DNA of 12,423 nucleotides, from positions 1 through 12,423 of the forward strand of contig CALAUH010000249.1 of the NCBI GenBank assembly GCA_937892225.1. The letters run 5' to 3'. Of this stretch, positions 1-8,139 are shown one piece after another; position 1 is the first letter of the stretch; each line of letters opens with the position of its first letter. The stretch is from an uncultured Treponema sp. Lineage in GTDB: Bacteria > Spirochaetota > Spirochaetia > Treponematales > Treponemataceae. The notes beneath the pieces are model-generated. The model worked only from the letters and a program-made list of their open reading frames with translations. It was not told where the DNA came from and made no database searches. Both the position numbers and the translations under genes were made by a program.

Positions 1-2
1 AA

Positions 3-146
3 AATAAGAGAGAAAATCAAAATAAATTTATAAAAAATGAGGAAGGTAATATAAATAAATTACCAATAGAAATGATTAAAAGATTAAATAATTATAAAAG
101 GTTGATAGACTGCATAATCGAAAGGATTTTATTTAATAATAGATAA
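3..146 (+). CDS. 3' end of an unidentified gene (partial, runs off the left edge)
   Basis: A reading frame is open from the window edge to a TAA at 144-146 and encodes about 47 residues. The visible tail is hydrophilic and rich in Lys, Asn, Ile and Glu, and ends in ...ERILFNNR. Such a long run without a stop is unlikely by chance in DNA this AT-rich, so it is probably the C-terminus of an upstream gene on the same strand. The other two + frames are closed early. The product cannot be recognised from this fragment. The next gene starts 84 bp further on. Confidence 0.4.
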   Translation, partial: NKRENQNKFIKNEEGNINKLPIEMIKRLNNYKRLIDCIIERILFNNR

Positions 147-230
147 ACTGATATCTCAAATAATTTTTTACTTAATAGAAAAAAATGTTGGTAAAAAATT
201 AAATTCAATAGAAACCGGGATGGGAATATT

Positions 231-1589
231 ATGAGAGCAACAGACATAATCATAAAAAAAAGAGGAATCTTTGTAACTGATGAAAATGGAAACAGAACAT
301 TACAAGGTGCACTTCCAAATACAAAAGAAGAAATTGATTTTATGATAAATGGATGCGTAAATAAAACAATTCCTGAATATCAGATGTCTGCATGGCTAAT
401 GGCCATTTTTTTTAATGGCATGACTTTTGAAGAAACAGGCTATTTAACTCAGGCTATGCTCTATTCTGGTGATGTTATCAATCTTCATAATAAAGGCATT
501 AAAGATTTCGATAAATGTATTTTTGTTGATAAACATTCAACTGGAGGTGTTGGAGATAAAATATCATTACCTTTAGCACCAATCGTTGCTGCCTGTGGAT
601 TAAAAGTCCCAATGATGAGTGGAAGAGCCCTTGGTCATACAGGCGGAACTTTAGATAAGTTAGAATCAATAAATGGTTATAAGACAGGTCTTTCTGAAGA
701 ACAGTTTGCATCTTTTATTTCTAAAAACGGATATGCAATGACTGGGCAGACAGAAAAAATTGCACCAGCAGATAGAATTTTATATGCTTTAAGAGATGTA
801 ACTGGAACTGTAGAATCCGTTCCTCTTATTACTGCAAGTATTCTTTCAAAAAAAGTTGCTGAAGGTTCAGACGGACTTGTTTTTGATGTAAAATACGGTT
901 CCGGTGCTTTTATGAAATCTAAAGCTGATGCAGAACTTCTTGCTACTTTCCTTGTTAATACCGCTAAATCTATGGGCAAAAAAGCTGCGGCCCTTATTAC
1001 AGATATGAATACTCCATTAGGTCGAAAAATAGGAAACTTTTTAGAAATAGAAGAAACTATTGAATGTTTAAATGGTAATGGACCTGAAGATGTAATGGAA
1101 GAAACCTATGCCTTAGGTGCACAAATGTTAGTATTAGGACAGATTGCAAAAACAGAAAGCGAAGGATTAGAACTTTGTAAAAAAGCAGTCGAATCTAAAA
1201 AAGCACTTGAAATCTTTTTAGAAAATGTAAAAGAACAAGGCGGAAATCCAGATGAACTTATGTCTCAAATCGGAAAAAGACGTTCTTCTTTTGTAAAAGA
1301 AATCCACGCTTCTAAATCAGGATATATTTTCATTGATGCATATAAAACTGGTATTGCAGGAGTAAGCCTTGGAGTCGGTAGAAATAAAACAACAGATAAT
1401 GTTTGTTTTGATGCCGGAATTATATTAAACAAACGCTCTTATGAATATGTAAACAAAGATGATTTAATCATGACTGTTTATGGAAAAGATGAAGAATGTT
1501 TTAAAACTGCATTACCATTATTAGAAGATGCAATTACATATTCAGAAAATAATTTTGAAAAAACTGCGTTAATTTTTAAAAAAATATAA
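231..1589 (+). CDS. deoA: Pyrimidine-nucleoside phosphorylase / thymidine phosphorylase
   Basis: A cytosolic salvage enzyme: phosphate attacks thymidine, deoxyuridine or uridine to give the free base and (deoxy)ribose 1-phosphate. The 452-residue product is close to the family length of about 440. Visible motifs are the phosphate-binding loop KHSTGGVGDK (101-110), the family signature SGRALGHTGGTLDKLE (130-145), and R188, S203 and K207, whose spacing matches the pyrimidine-binding Arg, Ser and Lys of the E. coli enzyme. The glycine-rich C-terminal domain (about 355-440) is complete. A short insertion near residues 17-30 separates the N-terminal helix from its usual partner. The ATG at 231 fits the family start (MR-x-DIIIKK) and follows purine-rich GGGATGGGA at 217-225, an unusual but plausible ribosome site. 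The gene lies 23 bp upstream of recJ. Motifs do not decide between a thymidine-specific (DeoA) and a broad (Pdp) enzyme. Confidence 0.93.
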   Translation: MRATDIIIKKRGIFVTDENGNRTLQGALPNTKEEIDFMINGCVNKTIPEYQMSAWLMAIFFNGMTFEETGYLTQAMLYSGDVINLHNKGIKDFDKCIFVDKHSTGGVGDKISLPLAPIVAACGLKVPMMSGRALGHTGGTLDKLESINGYKTGLSEEQFASFISKNGYAMTGQTEKIAPADRILYALRDVTGTVESVPLITASILSKKVAEGSDGLVFDVKYGSGAFMKSKADAELLATFLVNTAKSMGKKAAALITDMNTPLGRKIGNFLEIEETIECLNGNGPEDVMEETYALGAQMLVLGQIAKTESEGLELCKKAVESKKALEIFLENVKEQGGNPDELMSQIGKRRSSFVKEIHASKSGYIFIDAYKTGIAGVSLGVGRNKTTDNVCFDAGIILNKRSYEYVNKDDLIMTVYGKDEECFKTALPLLEDAITYSENNFEKTALIFKKI

Positions 1590-1599
1590 TAATATCTGT

Positions 1600-1604
1600 A
1601 AGGA
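1600..1604 (+). promoter_or_regulatory. Ribosome binding site supporting a TTG start for recJ
   Basis: AAGGA lies 8 nt before the TTG at 1613-1615, inside the 23-bp gap after the phosphorylase stop. No in-frame ATG occurs until well inside the protein, so this site fixes TTG as the initiation codon. Confidence 0.75.
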
Positions 1605-1612
1605 ATTTTAAA

Positions 1613-3775
1613 TTGAGCAACTGGAATAAAAAAAATATTAATTCAACAGATGTTATGACTTTATGCGAAAAATACAATTTTTTTAAGAAGTTTTCTGATC
1701 AAACTTTATCACAGATTTTCGCATCAATTTTATTAAGAAAAAATATTACTTCTTCACAAGACATTCTATTTTTTCTTGAAGATGATTTACGTTTCCAACA
1801 TAATCCTTTTTTATTACAGGAAATGGATGATGCTGTAGAACGAATTTTAAGTGCACAGGAAGAAAGTGAAAAAATCCTTATTTTTGGTGACAGTGATGTT
1901 GACGGTATTACAAGTACAGCCATTTTATATAATCAGTTAAAAAGAATGGGAATCGATGTTACCTGGCGCCTTCCTACCCAGGTTGATGAAGCTGAAGGAT
2001 TTGGTCTTACTTACGATGCTATAAATTATTGTAATCAAAATGATATAACTTTAATTATCACTGTAGACTGCGGAATTGTTAATTGTGATCAGACAGATTA
2101 TGCAAATGAACTTGGAATCGATGTAATTATTACAGATCATCATAATCCACAGGAAAAATTACCACAGGCAGTTGCAGTTATTAATCCAAAACATCCTGAA
2201 TCAAAATATCCTTTTCATGATATTTCTGGAGCTGCTGTTTCTTATAAATTAGTAAGTGCCTTAAGATTTTCTCAGACAGATTTTTATAATGCAGAAATCT
2301 GTTTTATGAATATTTATGCTGATAAAGAAAAAAATTGTTTTAATGTAGATTGTTTAAAAATCAAAAATCTTGTAAAAGTAAAAGAACTGCATGAAACAAT
2401 TATCCCTGGAAAAACTTCAATTTATGATTTGAAACTTCCCTATTTCTTACAAAATCAGTTAATTTATGTGTGGGATGCAAAAGAAACTACAAATACTTTA
2501 ACAGATATTTTTGGTAAAGGAATAGAATTCAATTTAGTTGATTTTTCAAAAGAGACTACAATAATACATCCATCTTTATCATCATATAAAATTTCTGATT
2601 TAACAAAATTATCTTTACTTGCAAAATATTATCCTGAAGAAAATTCAAATATAAATGCTCTGGCAAATCTATATACAACTTATTGCCAGAAAATTATTTC
2701 GACAAAATTTCCTGATCATACAGAACAGGAAAAAAATGATTTACAATTAGTCGGACTTGCTGCTTTAGCTGATATTATGCCAATGAAAAATGAAAACAGA
2801 ATTTTAGTTAACAATGGTATAAAATCTATAAAAGAAAAAACTTGTAATGGTCTAAGAGAATTATTTGCTAAATTAAATTTAGATTCTCAAATATTAACAT
2901 CTACAGATTTATCGTGGACAGTAATTCCATGTCTAAATGCAGCCGGTCGAATGGATAAACCAGAAGTAGCATTAAAACTTTTATTAAGTGAAAATGCAAA
3001 TGAAAGACAGCAACTTGCCGAAGAAATTTATGAATTAAATGAACAGAGAAAAGATGAAGTGTCTAAAGCTGTTTTTGCAATTCATAATAAAGCAGAAGAA
3101 AGCATTCTAAAATTTGAAAATAAATTCTGTGTAGTTGCAGATTCTGCAATAAAAGCCGGTTTAACAGGATTAATTGCAAACAAACTTATGTCAGATTATC
3201 AGGTTCCTTCAATTGCAATTTCTCTAGAAGAAACTGACAGTCGTGGTTCAATCAGAAGTAACAGAGGAATTATCGCAACAGATTTCCTTTCAAAATTCGG
3301 AACCGACTTTTTTACTGAACAAGGCGGTCATGATGCAGCGGCAGGTTTCTGTTTTAAAACAGAAAAATTAAATTTATTCATGACTAAACTAAAACAATTG
3401 TTACCGGCAATCAATCTTACAGATAAAGATGAAAATTTAGAAATCGATGCAGAAATTCCTCCACAATATCTAACTCCACAGATTTTTAAAATCATAGATA
3501 CTTTTGAACCTTATGGAAATGAAAATGCAGAACTAGTTTTTATTTCTAAAAAAATGGTTTTATGTGATAAAATGATTGTCGGGAAAAAAGAACCTCTGCA
3601 CTTAAAATTAAATTTTAAATGTGGCAACTGTATTTTTCCTGCAATGTACTGGAAGAAAGGAAATCAAATAAATGATTTTACAATAAATAATGAATATACT
3701 GTTATTTATGCATTAAATCGTAATTATTTTAAAGGAAATATAATTCCTCAAATGATTATAAAAGATATTTTCTAA
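1613..3775 (+). CDS. recJ: Single-stranded-DNA-specific 5'-3' exonuclease RecJ, with an internal insertion
   Basis: A DHH-superfamily nuclease that degrades single-stranded DNA 5' to 3' in recombination and mismatch or base-excision repair. Visible in order: motif I DSDVDG (93-98), motif II around D152 (TVDCG), the DHH motif with D175, H176 and H177, motif IV around SGAAVSYKL (205-213), the conserved LAALADIMPM (381-390) and LNAAGRM (441-447), the DHHA1 signature GGHDAAAGF (571-579), and the OB-fold entry FEPYGNENAELVF (631-643). All expected metal-ligand aspartates and histidines are present, so it should be active. In typical RecJ only a few dozen residues separate motif IV from the LxALgTvADvvPL segment. 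Here about 165 do, giving an insertion at roughly 227-362 that accounts for much of the 720-residue length (E. coli RecJ is 577). The start is TTG with a good ribosome site. The M23 gene follows 10 nt after the stop. Confidence 0.93.
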   Translation: MSNWNKKNINSTDVMTLCEKYNFFKKFSDQTLSQIFASILLRKNITSSQDILFFLEDDLRFQHNPFLLQEMDDAVERILSAQEESEKILIFGDSDVDGITSTAILYNQLKRMGIDVTWRLPTQVDEAEGFGLTYDAINYCNQNDITLIITVDCGIVNCDQTDYANELGIDVIITDHHNPQEKLPQAVAVINPKHPESKYPFHDISGAAVSYKLVSALRFSQTDFYNAEICFMNIYADKEKNCFNVDCLKIKNLVKVKELHETIIPGKTSIYDLKLPYFLQNQLIYVWDAKETTNTLTDIFGKGIEFNLVDFSKETTIIHPSLSSYKISDLTKLSLLAKYYPEENSNINALANLYTTYCQKIISTKFPDHTEQEKNDLQLVGLAALADIMPMKNENRILVNNGIKSIKEKTCNGLRELFAKLNLDSQILTSTDLSWTVIPCLNAAGRMDKPEVALKLLLSENANERQQLAEEIYELNEQRKDEVSKAVFAIHNKAEESILKFENKFCVVADSAIKAGLTGLIANKLMSDYQVPSIAISLEETDSRGSIRSNRGIIATDFLSKFGTDFFTEQGGHDAAAGFCFKTEKLNLFMTKLKQLLPAINLTDKDENLEIDAEIPPQYLTPQIFKIIDTFEPYGNENAELVFISKKMVLCDKMIVGKKEPLHLKLNFKCGNCIFPAMYWKKGNQINDFTINNEYTVIYALNRNYFKGNIIPQMIIKDIF

Positions 3776-3778
3776 GGA
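3774..3778 (+). promoter_or_regulatory. Ribosome binding site that fixes the M23 gene start at 3786
   Basis: AAGGA overlaps the recJ stop codon (TAAGGA). It is 7 nt from the ATG at 3786 but only 1 nt from the ATG at 3780, so 3786 is the better start. The overlap also suggests translational coupling to recJ. Confidence 0.75.
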
Positions 3779-3785
3779 TATGTTT

Positions 3786-4781
3786 ATGAAAAAATTATTA
3801 AAATTGTTCTTTATTTTGTCTACCCTGTTTTTGTCTGTAAATCTTTTTGCAGAAACAGCTTTATATCAGGAAGAAGATTGTACTGTTCATATTATCTATA
3901 ATGATATACTTACACCTGGAAATCCAATTTTTGTAAGAATAAGAATTGAAACTCCAAAAAACATTAAAACCTCAACTGAATTTGAAAAAAACGCTGTATT
4001 AAGATTATTAAAAAATGAAAAATCAATAGAAAAAGTTGATTTTTATAGAACAAACAAAGAATTCAAAAAAAATAAAAAAACTCAAAGTACAGAATTAATG
4101 GCAGCTTTGGGTTCAACTTTATGGCTTACAGATAATAAATATTCATTAAAAATTACATTTAATTATGCGGAAAATGAAGAAAGAGAAATTCTTTTACCTT
4201 TAACATTTAAAAACAGAAAATGGAATGAAGAAAAACTTTATCTTGATGCCGTAAACACTGCAATTAAAACTGATAACAGTACAGCAAGACAGGAACAGAT
4301 TAATAAATTAAATGATATTTTATATACTGCAAATACAGAAAACGTCTTTTCTACAGAAAAATATATTTGCCCGACTACTTCTACAAGATACACATCATGG
4401 TTCGGTGACAGAAGAATCTATATTTATTCAAACGGAAAATCTTCTACAAGTTTACATTACGGAAATGATTATGGAATTCCAGAAGGTTCTGAAGTTCGTG
4501 CATGTGCAAGTGGAAAAGTAGTTCTAGCTGAATGGAGAAACTCTACAGGATGGTCAATTGTAATTGAACACCTTCCTGGTTTATACAGCCTTTATTATCA
4601 TCTTTCAGAAATGCTTGTAAAAGAAGGTGATATGGTATCTCAAAACGATTTAATTGCTAAATCAGGAAGCACAGGACTTGCTACTGGGCCGCATCTTCAC
4701 TGGGAAATGAGATTAAACGGCAATGCTTTATATCCAGAATTTTTCTTTGATAATTATTCTTTTGAAGATATAGAATATTAA
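3786..4781 (+). CDS. Secreted M23-family metallopeptidase (LysM-less peptidoglycan endopeptidase type)
   Basis: 331 residues. Residues 1-22 form a signal peptide (KK, then a hydrophobic stretch, then NLFA) with likely signal-peptidase I cleavage before ETALY, which places the protein in the periplasm. Residues about 28-145 look like a beta-rich Ig-like domain, followed by a linker helix. The M23 (LytM/peptidase) domain spans about 200-320. It has the zinc-binding HxGxD (H224 to D228), a catalytic His in YYHLS (H272) and the HLH motif (H303, H305), so zinc ligands and catalytic histidine are intact. Family members cut peptide cross-links in peptidoglycan for growth, division or remodelling; the exact bond cannot be read from sequence. 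No transmembrane segment other than the signal peptide and no LysM domain was seen. It is the last gene of the recJ cluster and converges on ligA with 10 bp between the stops. It could also act as a NlpD/EnvC-like regulator, but the intact ligands argue for an enzyme. Confidence 0.88.
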   Translation: MKKLLKLFFILSTLFLSVNLFAETALYQEEDCTVHIIYNDILTPGNPIFVRIRIETPKNIKTSTEFEKNAVLRLLKNEKSIEKVDFYRTNKEFKKNKKTQSTELMAALGSTLWLTDNKYSLKITFNYAENEEREILLPLTFKNRKWNEEKLYLDAVNTAIKTDNSTARQEQINKLNDILYTANTENVFSTEKYICPTTSTRYTSWFGDRRIYIYSNGKSSTSLHYGNDYGIPEGSEVRACASGKVVLAEWRNSTGWSIVIEHLPGLYSLYYHLSEMLVKEGDMVSQNDLIAKSGSTGLATGPHLHWEMRLNGNALYPEFFFDNYSFEDIEY

Positions 4782-4791
4782 TTAATGATGA

Positions 4792-6738
4792 TTATAAATT
4801 TATTAATTTTCTAAATTCTTCTTCATTAATTACAGGAATTCCTAACTGTGCTGCTTTTTGATTTTTAGAAGAGCCGCTGGTTGTATCATTGGTAACTAAA
4901 TAAGATAAATCTTTAGTTACCGATGATTTTATTGAACCACCGTTTTTCTTTACCAATTGTTCAGCATCTGCACGTTTCATTGTATTTAATTCACCAGTAA
5001 AACAGAAAGATTTTCCTGACAAAGCACCTTCTCCTTCTGCTTCCAAAATGATTATCTTTGAATTTACAAGATTACGCATTTCTTCTGCGTTTTCTTTTAA
5101 TCCTTCTACAACTGTTTTTGCCATTATATCTGCAAAACCATAAACACCTGCTATCTGATCTTGTGTTGCATTTAACAGTTTTTCTAAATCATTAAAACCT
5201 GCAGCAACAAGTTTTTCTGCAGAAGTTTCACCAATGCCTTCAATATCAAAAGCACCAATAAAAGTCGAAAGTTTTAATTTTCTGTGTGATTGAATTGAAT
5301 TATAAACTTTTGCAGCACCAAGTGATTTTTTATCCTGTTCCATACTTTCTTCATTTAAAAAATAAGGAACTAAATCCTGTTCAGTTAAATTATAAATATC
5401 TGTAACAGACATTATTTTTTTATCATTGAACATTGAAGTTATTAACGTTTCACCAAGATCTCTTATATCTACAACCTGCTGATATTTTAAAAGCTGATGC
5501 AGGATTCTCTTTGAACAATTTTTATTTGGACAATATAATCTGCTTCCTTCATCTACAAGCGTTGTTCCACATACTTCGCATTTTTGTGGAAATTCAATCT
5601 GAGTAGTTTGAATATTATCTTCTAAAACTACGCTTTCTATCTTTGGTATTATTTCGCCTCTTTTTACAACTACAACGTGACTTCCAATCTGAACGTTTAA
5701 ATTACGCATTGTATCTGGATTTGCAAGACTTGCCCTGGAAACTTTTGTACCATTTAATTCAACTTCATCAAATACGGCAACCGGTGTATAAGTTCCTCCA
5801 TTAATACTCCATTCAACTTGTCTTAAAGTTGTAACTGCTTCTTCCAGGCTGAACTTAAATGCTATCTGTCTGTCCGGACGAGCTCTAAAGGCATCATCAA
5901 GATTAATTATACGTTCTTTAATTACAAGACCATCTATATCATATTCAATTGAAGTCTTTCGTTCTTCCATAATTTTTGCACGATAATCGATAACTTCCTG
6001 TGCATTTTTACAGATGTTTAATCTAACAGTATTAAAACCACAATTTTTAAGCCAGTTTATTTTTTCTTCTTCATCATTAAAAAATTTTTTACCTGTTGTA
6101 TCTAAGGCATCATAAGTTATAAGTTTTAAATATTCACTACCCTGACCGTCTTTTCTTTTCATAAGACCATTTGCTGCATTTCTACAGTTTGCTTTATCTG
6201 CAAAATGATTTTTATGAACTTCATGTGTCATTATAACTTCACCACGAACACCGCCAGTAAAATCTAAAATCTGACCATTCAGCATTAATGTGGATTTTAC
6301 GCCATCCATTTTTTTTGCATTATTTGTAATATCATCACCAATGGTACCATCACCTCTGGTAACTGCTCTTTTTAAGATTCCGTTTTCATATTGTAATTCT
6401 AAAGATGCACCGTCTAATTTATATTCTACTAAATATTCAGGATAAATATGTTTTTGTGCCCATGCTAAAAATTGTTCAGGATTTGCAGCTTTTTCCTGAC
6501 TTCCCATTGGCATAACATGATGAACTTTTTCAAAATTACCTGAATCTGCACCAACTTTATGTAAAATTGAATTATCTGGATCTAAAGATTTTAATTCATC
6601 CCAAAGTTTATCGAATTCGGCATCAGAAATTTCTCCTTCCCCGTCATAATAACTTTTTTGATATTTAACAATTAATTTTTCTAATTCTTTAATTCTATTA
6701 TTTTTTTCACTCAATTCGTCAATATCAAATAAATCCAT
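4792..6738 (-). CDS. ligA: NAD-dependent DNA ligase LigA (divergent form)
   Basis: Seals nicks in DNA using NAD+ during replication and repair. The 648 residues carry every standard module. Domain Ia is at about 15-70 (ISDAEFD, 37-43). The adenylation domain has the nucleophile K107 in EYKLDG, R128 in TRGDG, E167 in GVRGEV, K274 in DGLVIKE and K295 in IAFKF. An OB-fold follows at about 305-375, then a four-Cys zinc finger (C387, C390, C403, C408), helix-hairpin-helix repeats (about 424-550, including IEGIGETSAEKL) and a C-terminal BRCT domain (about 571-648). It should be active. Several usually invariant stretches differ: PMLSL is PMGSQ here, the OB-fold VGRTG is INGGT, and SRATLHN is SRASLAN. 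It is the last gene of the - strand operon, 11 nt after trmB, with an AAAGG ribosome site at 6746-6750 overlapping the trmB stop. Confidence 0.94.
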   Translation of the reverse strand: MDLFDIDELSEKNNRIKELEKLIVKYQKSYYDGEGEISDAEFDKLWDELKSLDPDNSILHKVGADSGNFEKVHHVMPMGSQEKAANPEQFLAWAQKHIYPEYLVEYKLDGASLELQYENGILKRAVTRGDGTIGDDITNNAKKMDGVKSTLMLNGQILDFTGGVRGEVIMTHEVHKNHFADKANCRNAANGLMKRKDGQGSEYLKLITYDALDTTGKKFFNDEEEKINWLKNCGFNTVRLNICKNAQEVIDYRAKIMEERKTSIEYDIDGLVIKERIINLDDAFRARPDRQIAFKFSLEEAVTTLRQVEWSINGGTYTPVAVFDEVELNGTKVSRASLANPDTMRNLNVQIGSHVVVVKRGEIIPKIESVVLEDNIQTTQIEFPQKCEVCGTTLVDEGSRLYCPNKNCSKRILHQLLKYQQVVDIRDLGETLITSMFNDKKIMSVTDIYNLTEQDLVPYFLNEESMEQDKKSLGAAKVYNSIQSHRKLKLSTFIGAFDIEGIGETSAEKLVAAGFNDLEKLLNATQDQIAGVYGFADIMAKTVVEGLKENAEEMRNLVNSKIIILEAEGEGALSGKSFCFTGELNTMKRADAEQLVKKNGGSIKSSVTKDLSYLVTNDTTSGSSKNQKAAQLGIPVINEEEFRKLINL

Positions 6739-6749
6739 AAAAAAACCTT

Positions 6750-7478
6750 TTACATTTTTTCAAAAAATAATTCTGTTATGCTTCTGTCTGCTGCCATACC
6801 TTTTCTTTCAAATTTGGTCTGAGATCGCCATTTTTGAGGTTCAGCAAAACCGTTATATTTATTTTTTAATCCTTCTGTTAATGTAAGTTCTTCTAAAGCA
6901 AATTCTGCGTAATCAATAATATCTGTTACAAAATATAAATATCCGCCTGGGGCCAACTTCTGTGACATTAAAGTTGTTCTTGGTCGCTGTACCATTCTTC
7001 GTTTATGATGTCGTTTTTTTGGCCAAGGATCTGGGAAAAAGATATGGAAACCATTAACACTATTATTTCCAATCATATATTCTAGAACTTCAAGAGCGTC
7101 ATGTTCAATGATATAAAGATTCTTAAGTTCATTCTTTTTTATTTCACTTAAAAGTTTTCCGACTCCCGGTCTATGAACTTCTATTCCAAGATAATTAATA
7201 TTAGGATTTGCCTTTGCTAACTGCCAGGTTGCGTCTCCCATTCCAAAACCAATTTCAATAATAATGGGATTCGTATTTCCAAAAATATCAACAAAGTTTA
7301 ATTGTTTTTTTTCAAAAGGAATACACCATGATGGGGAAAGTTCATTATATGAACGTTCCTGTGCCTGTGTCATTCGTCCGATTCTTAATACATACGTTTT
7401 TACTTCCCTGTGAATCTGGGACGAAGGTTCTAAATTTTCTGAATTATTTTCCTGTTTTGAAGTAATTTCTTTTTCCAT
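6750..7478 (-). CDS. trmB: tRNA (guanine-N7)-methyltransferase TrmB
   Basis: Transfers a methyl group from S-adenosylmethionine to N7 of G46 in the variable loop of tRNAs. The 242 residues show a Rossmann-fold methyltransferase: SAM motif I EIGFGMG (75-81), the acidic E100 ending the second strand (LGIEVH), the adenine-contacting D127-A128, the TrmB signature FFPDPWPKKRHHKRR (147-161) and the C-terminal TKFERKG (221-227) with a following EL-FF strand. All are typical of an active enzyme. The first 25 residues are a polar, probably disordered extension. The ATG at 7476-7478 has AAGGA at 7484-7488, 5 nt away. The gene sits between the lipoprotein gene (12-nt gap) and ligA (11-nt gap), within one operon. 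Confidence 0.95.
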   Translation of the reverse strand: MEKEITSKQENNSENLEPSSQIHREVKTYVLRIGRMTQAQERSYNELSPSWCIPFEKKQLNFVDIFGNTNPIIIEIGFGMGDATWQLAKANPNINYLGIEVHRPGVGKLLSEIKKNELKNLYIIEHDALEVLEYMIGNNSVNGFHIFFPDPWPKKRHHKRRMVQRPRTTLMSQKLAPGGYLYFVTDIIDYAEFALEELTLTEGLKNKYNGFAEPQKWRSQTKFERKGMAADRSITELFFEKM

Positions 7479-7490
7479 ATTTTTCCTTAA

Positions 7491-8138
7491 TTAATCAGCA
7501 AGTTTTTGTATTGGAAGCATACAGATTGTATTTCTGGTTACATATGCTTCTCTATAATATTTTGCATTCGGATAAGTATGTAACATCAATTCTTTAGAGC
7601 TTACTTCTTCTGTTCTGTCACCAAAATAAATTAATGTATTTACTTCATCATAAATGCAAAGTCTTTTATCATAAGAAAGATTTTTCATTCTCTGTTCTAC
7701 TTTATCTGCCGTAATATTATAAAAATCATTGTAATAATTAATATTCAGCGTTGTACTTACAAAGTTTTCATCTTTGGTTGTAAACTTAATTTCATATTCA
7801 CCATTTGGAAACTGTTCATTTACCGGTAATAAGAAATTTGAATAACCTAAAAAGTTTGTATTTTCATTTTCAAAAATAACAGGATTTTCAGCTGTCCAGA
7901 TATAATTATTACTTACTGCCTTTACAGAAAAACTTTTTGCCTTTCTTATATCATATGCAGTTTCAATAAAAACCGACATTCTTGCATCTGGATAAGACTG
8001 TTCGTTTACATAATCATAAACAATCGAAAATGATGTAATACTTATTGAAGGAGAATTCTGTGAGCATGATATAAATATAGATGAAAGGAAAATACAAATA
8101 AGAGAAAAGATACTTTTTTTATTCGCTTGATAGTCCAT
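7491..8138 (-). CDS. Small lipoprotein of unknown function
   Basis: 215 residues. An N-terminal basic stretch (NKK) is followed by a hydrophobic core (about 10-24) and C25 in IFISC, a relaxed lipobox of the kind spirochetes tolerate. The protein is therefore probably lipidated and anchored to a membrane. Residues about 31-135 alternate short beta strands (SISITSFSIVYDY, YEIKFTT, STTLNINYY), suggesting an immunoglobulin-like or similar beta-sandwich. The remainder contains a helix (VEQRMKNL, 147-154) and mixed strands. I recognise no family. The ATG comes 1 nt after the stop of the upstream 388-residue gene and has no Shine-Dalgarno-like sequence. No ATG, GTG or TTG lies between it and the lipobox, so this start is forced and probably depends on translational coupling. 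Confidence 0.75.
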   Translation of the reverse strand: MDYQANKKSIFSLICIFLSSIFISCSQNSPSISITSFSIVYDYVNEQSYPDARMSVFIETAYDIRKAKSFSVKAVSNNYIWTAENPVIFENENTNFLGYSNFLLPVNEQFPNGEYEIKFTTKDENFVSTTLNINYYNDFYNITADKVEQRMKNLSYDKRLCIYDEVNTLIYFGDRTEEVSSKELMLHTYPNAKYYREAYVTRNTICMLPIQKLAD

Positions 8139-8139
8139 A

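Noticed and set aside
147..230. Promoter for the phosphorylase operon in the 84-bp gap.
   Set aside because: TTTACT at 167-172 has no convincing -10 at 16-18 bp; only AT-rich partial matches occur.
3780..3785. Upstream ATG at 3780 as the start of the M23 peptidase.
   Set aside because: It is 1 nt from the ribosome site; the ATG at 3786 has proper 7-nt spacing and begins directly with the MKK of the signal peptide.
4780..4808. AATTAAT ... ATTAATT inverted repeat between the convergent M23 and ligA stops, considered as a bidirectional terminator.
   Set aside because: The stem is seven A/T pairs with a 15-nt loop, has no G/C and no proper U-tract, and overlaps the ligA end. It is expected by chance in DNA this AT-rich.
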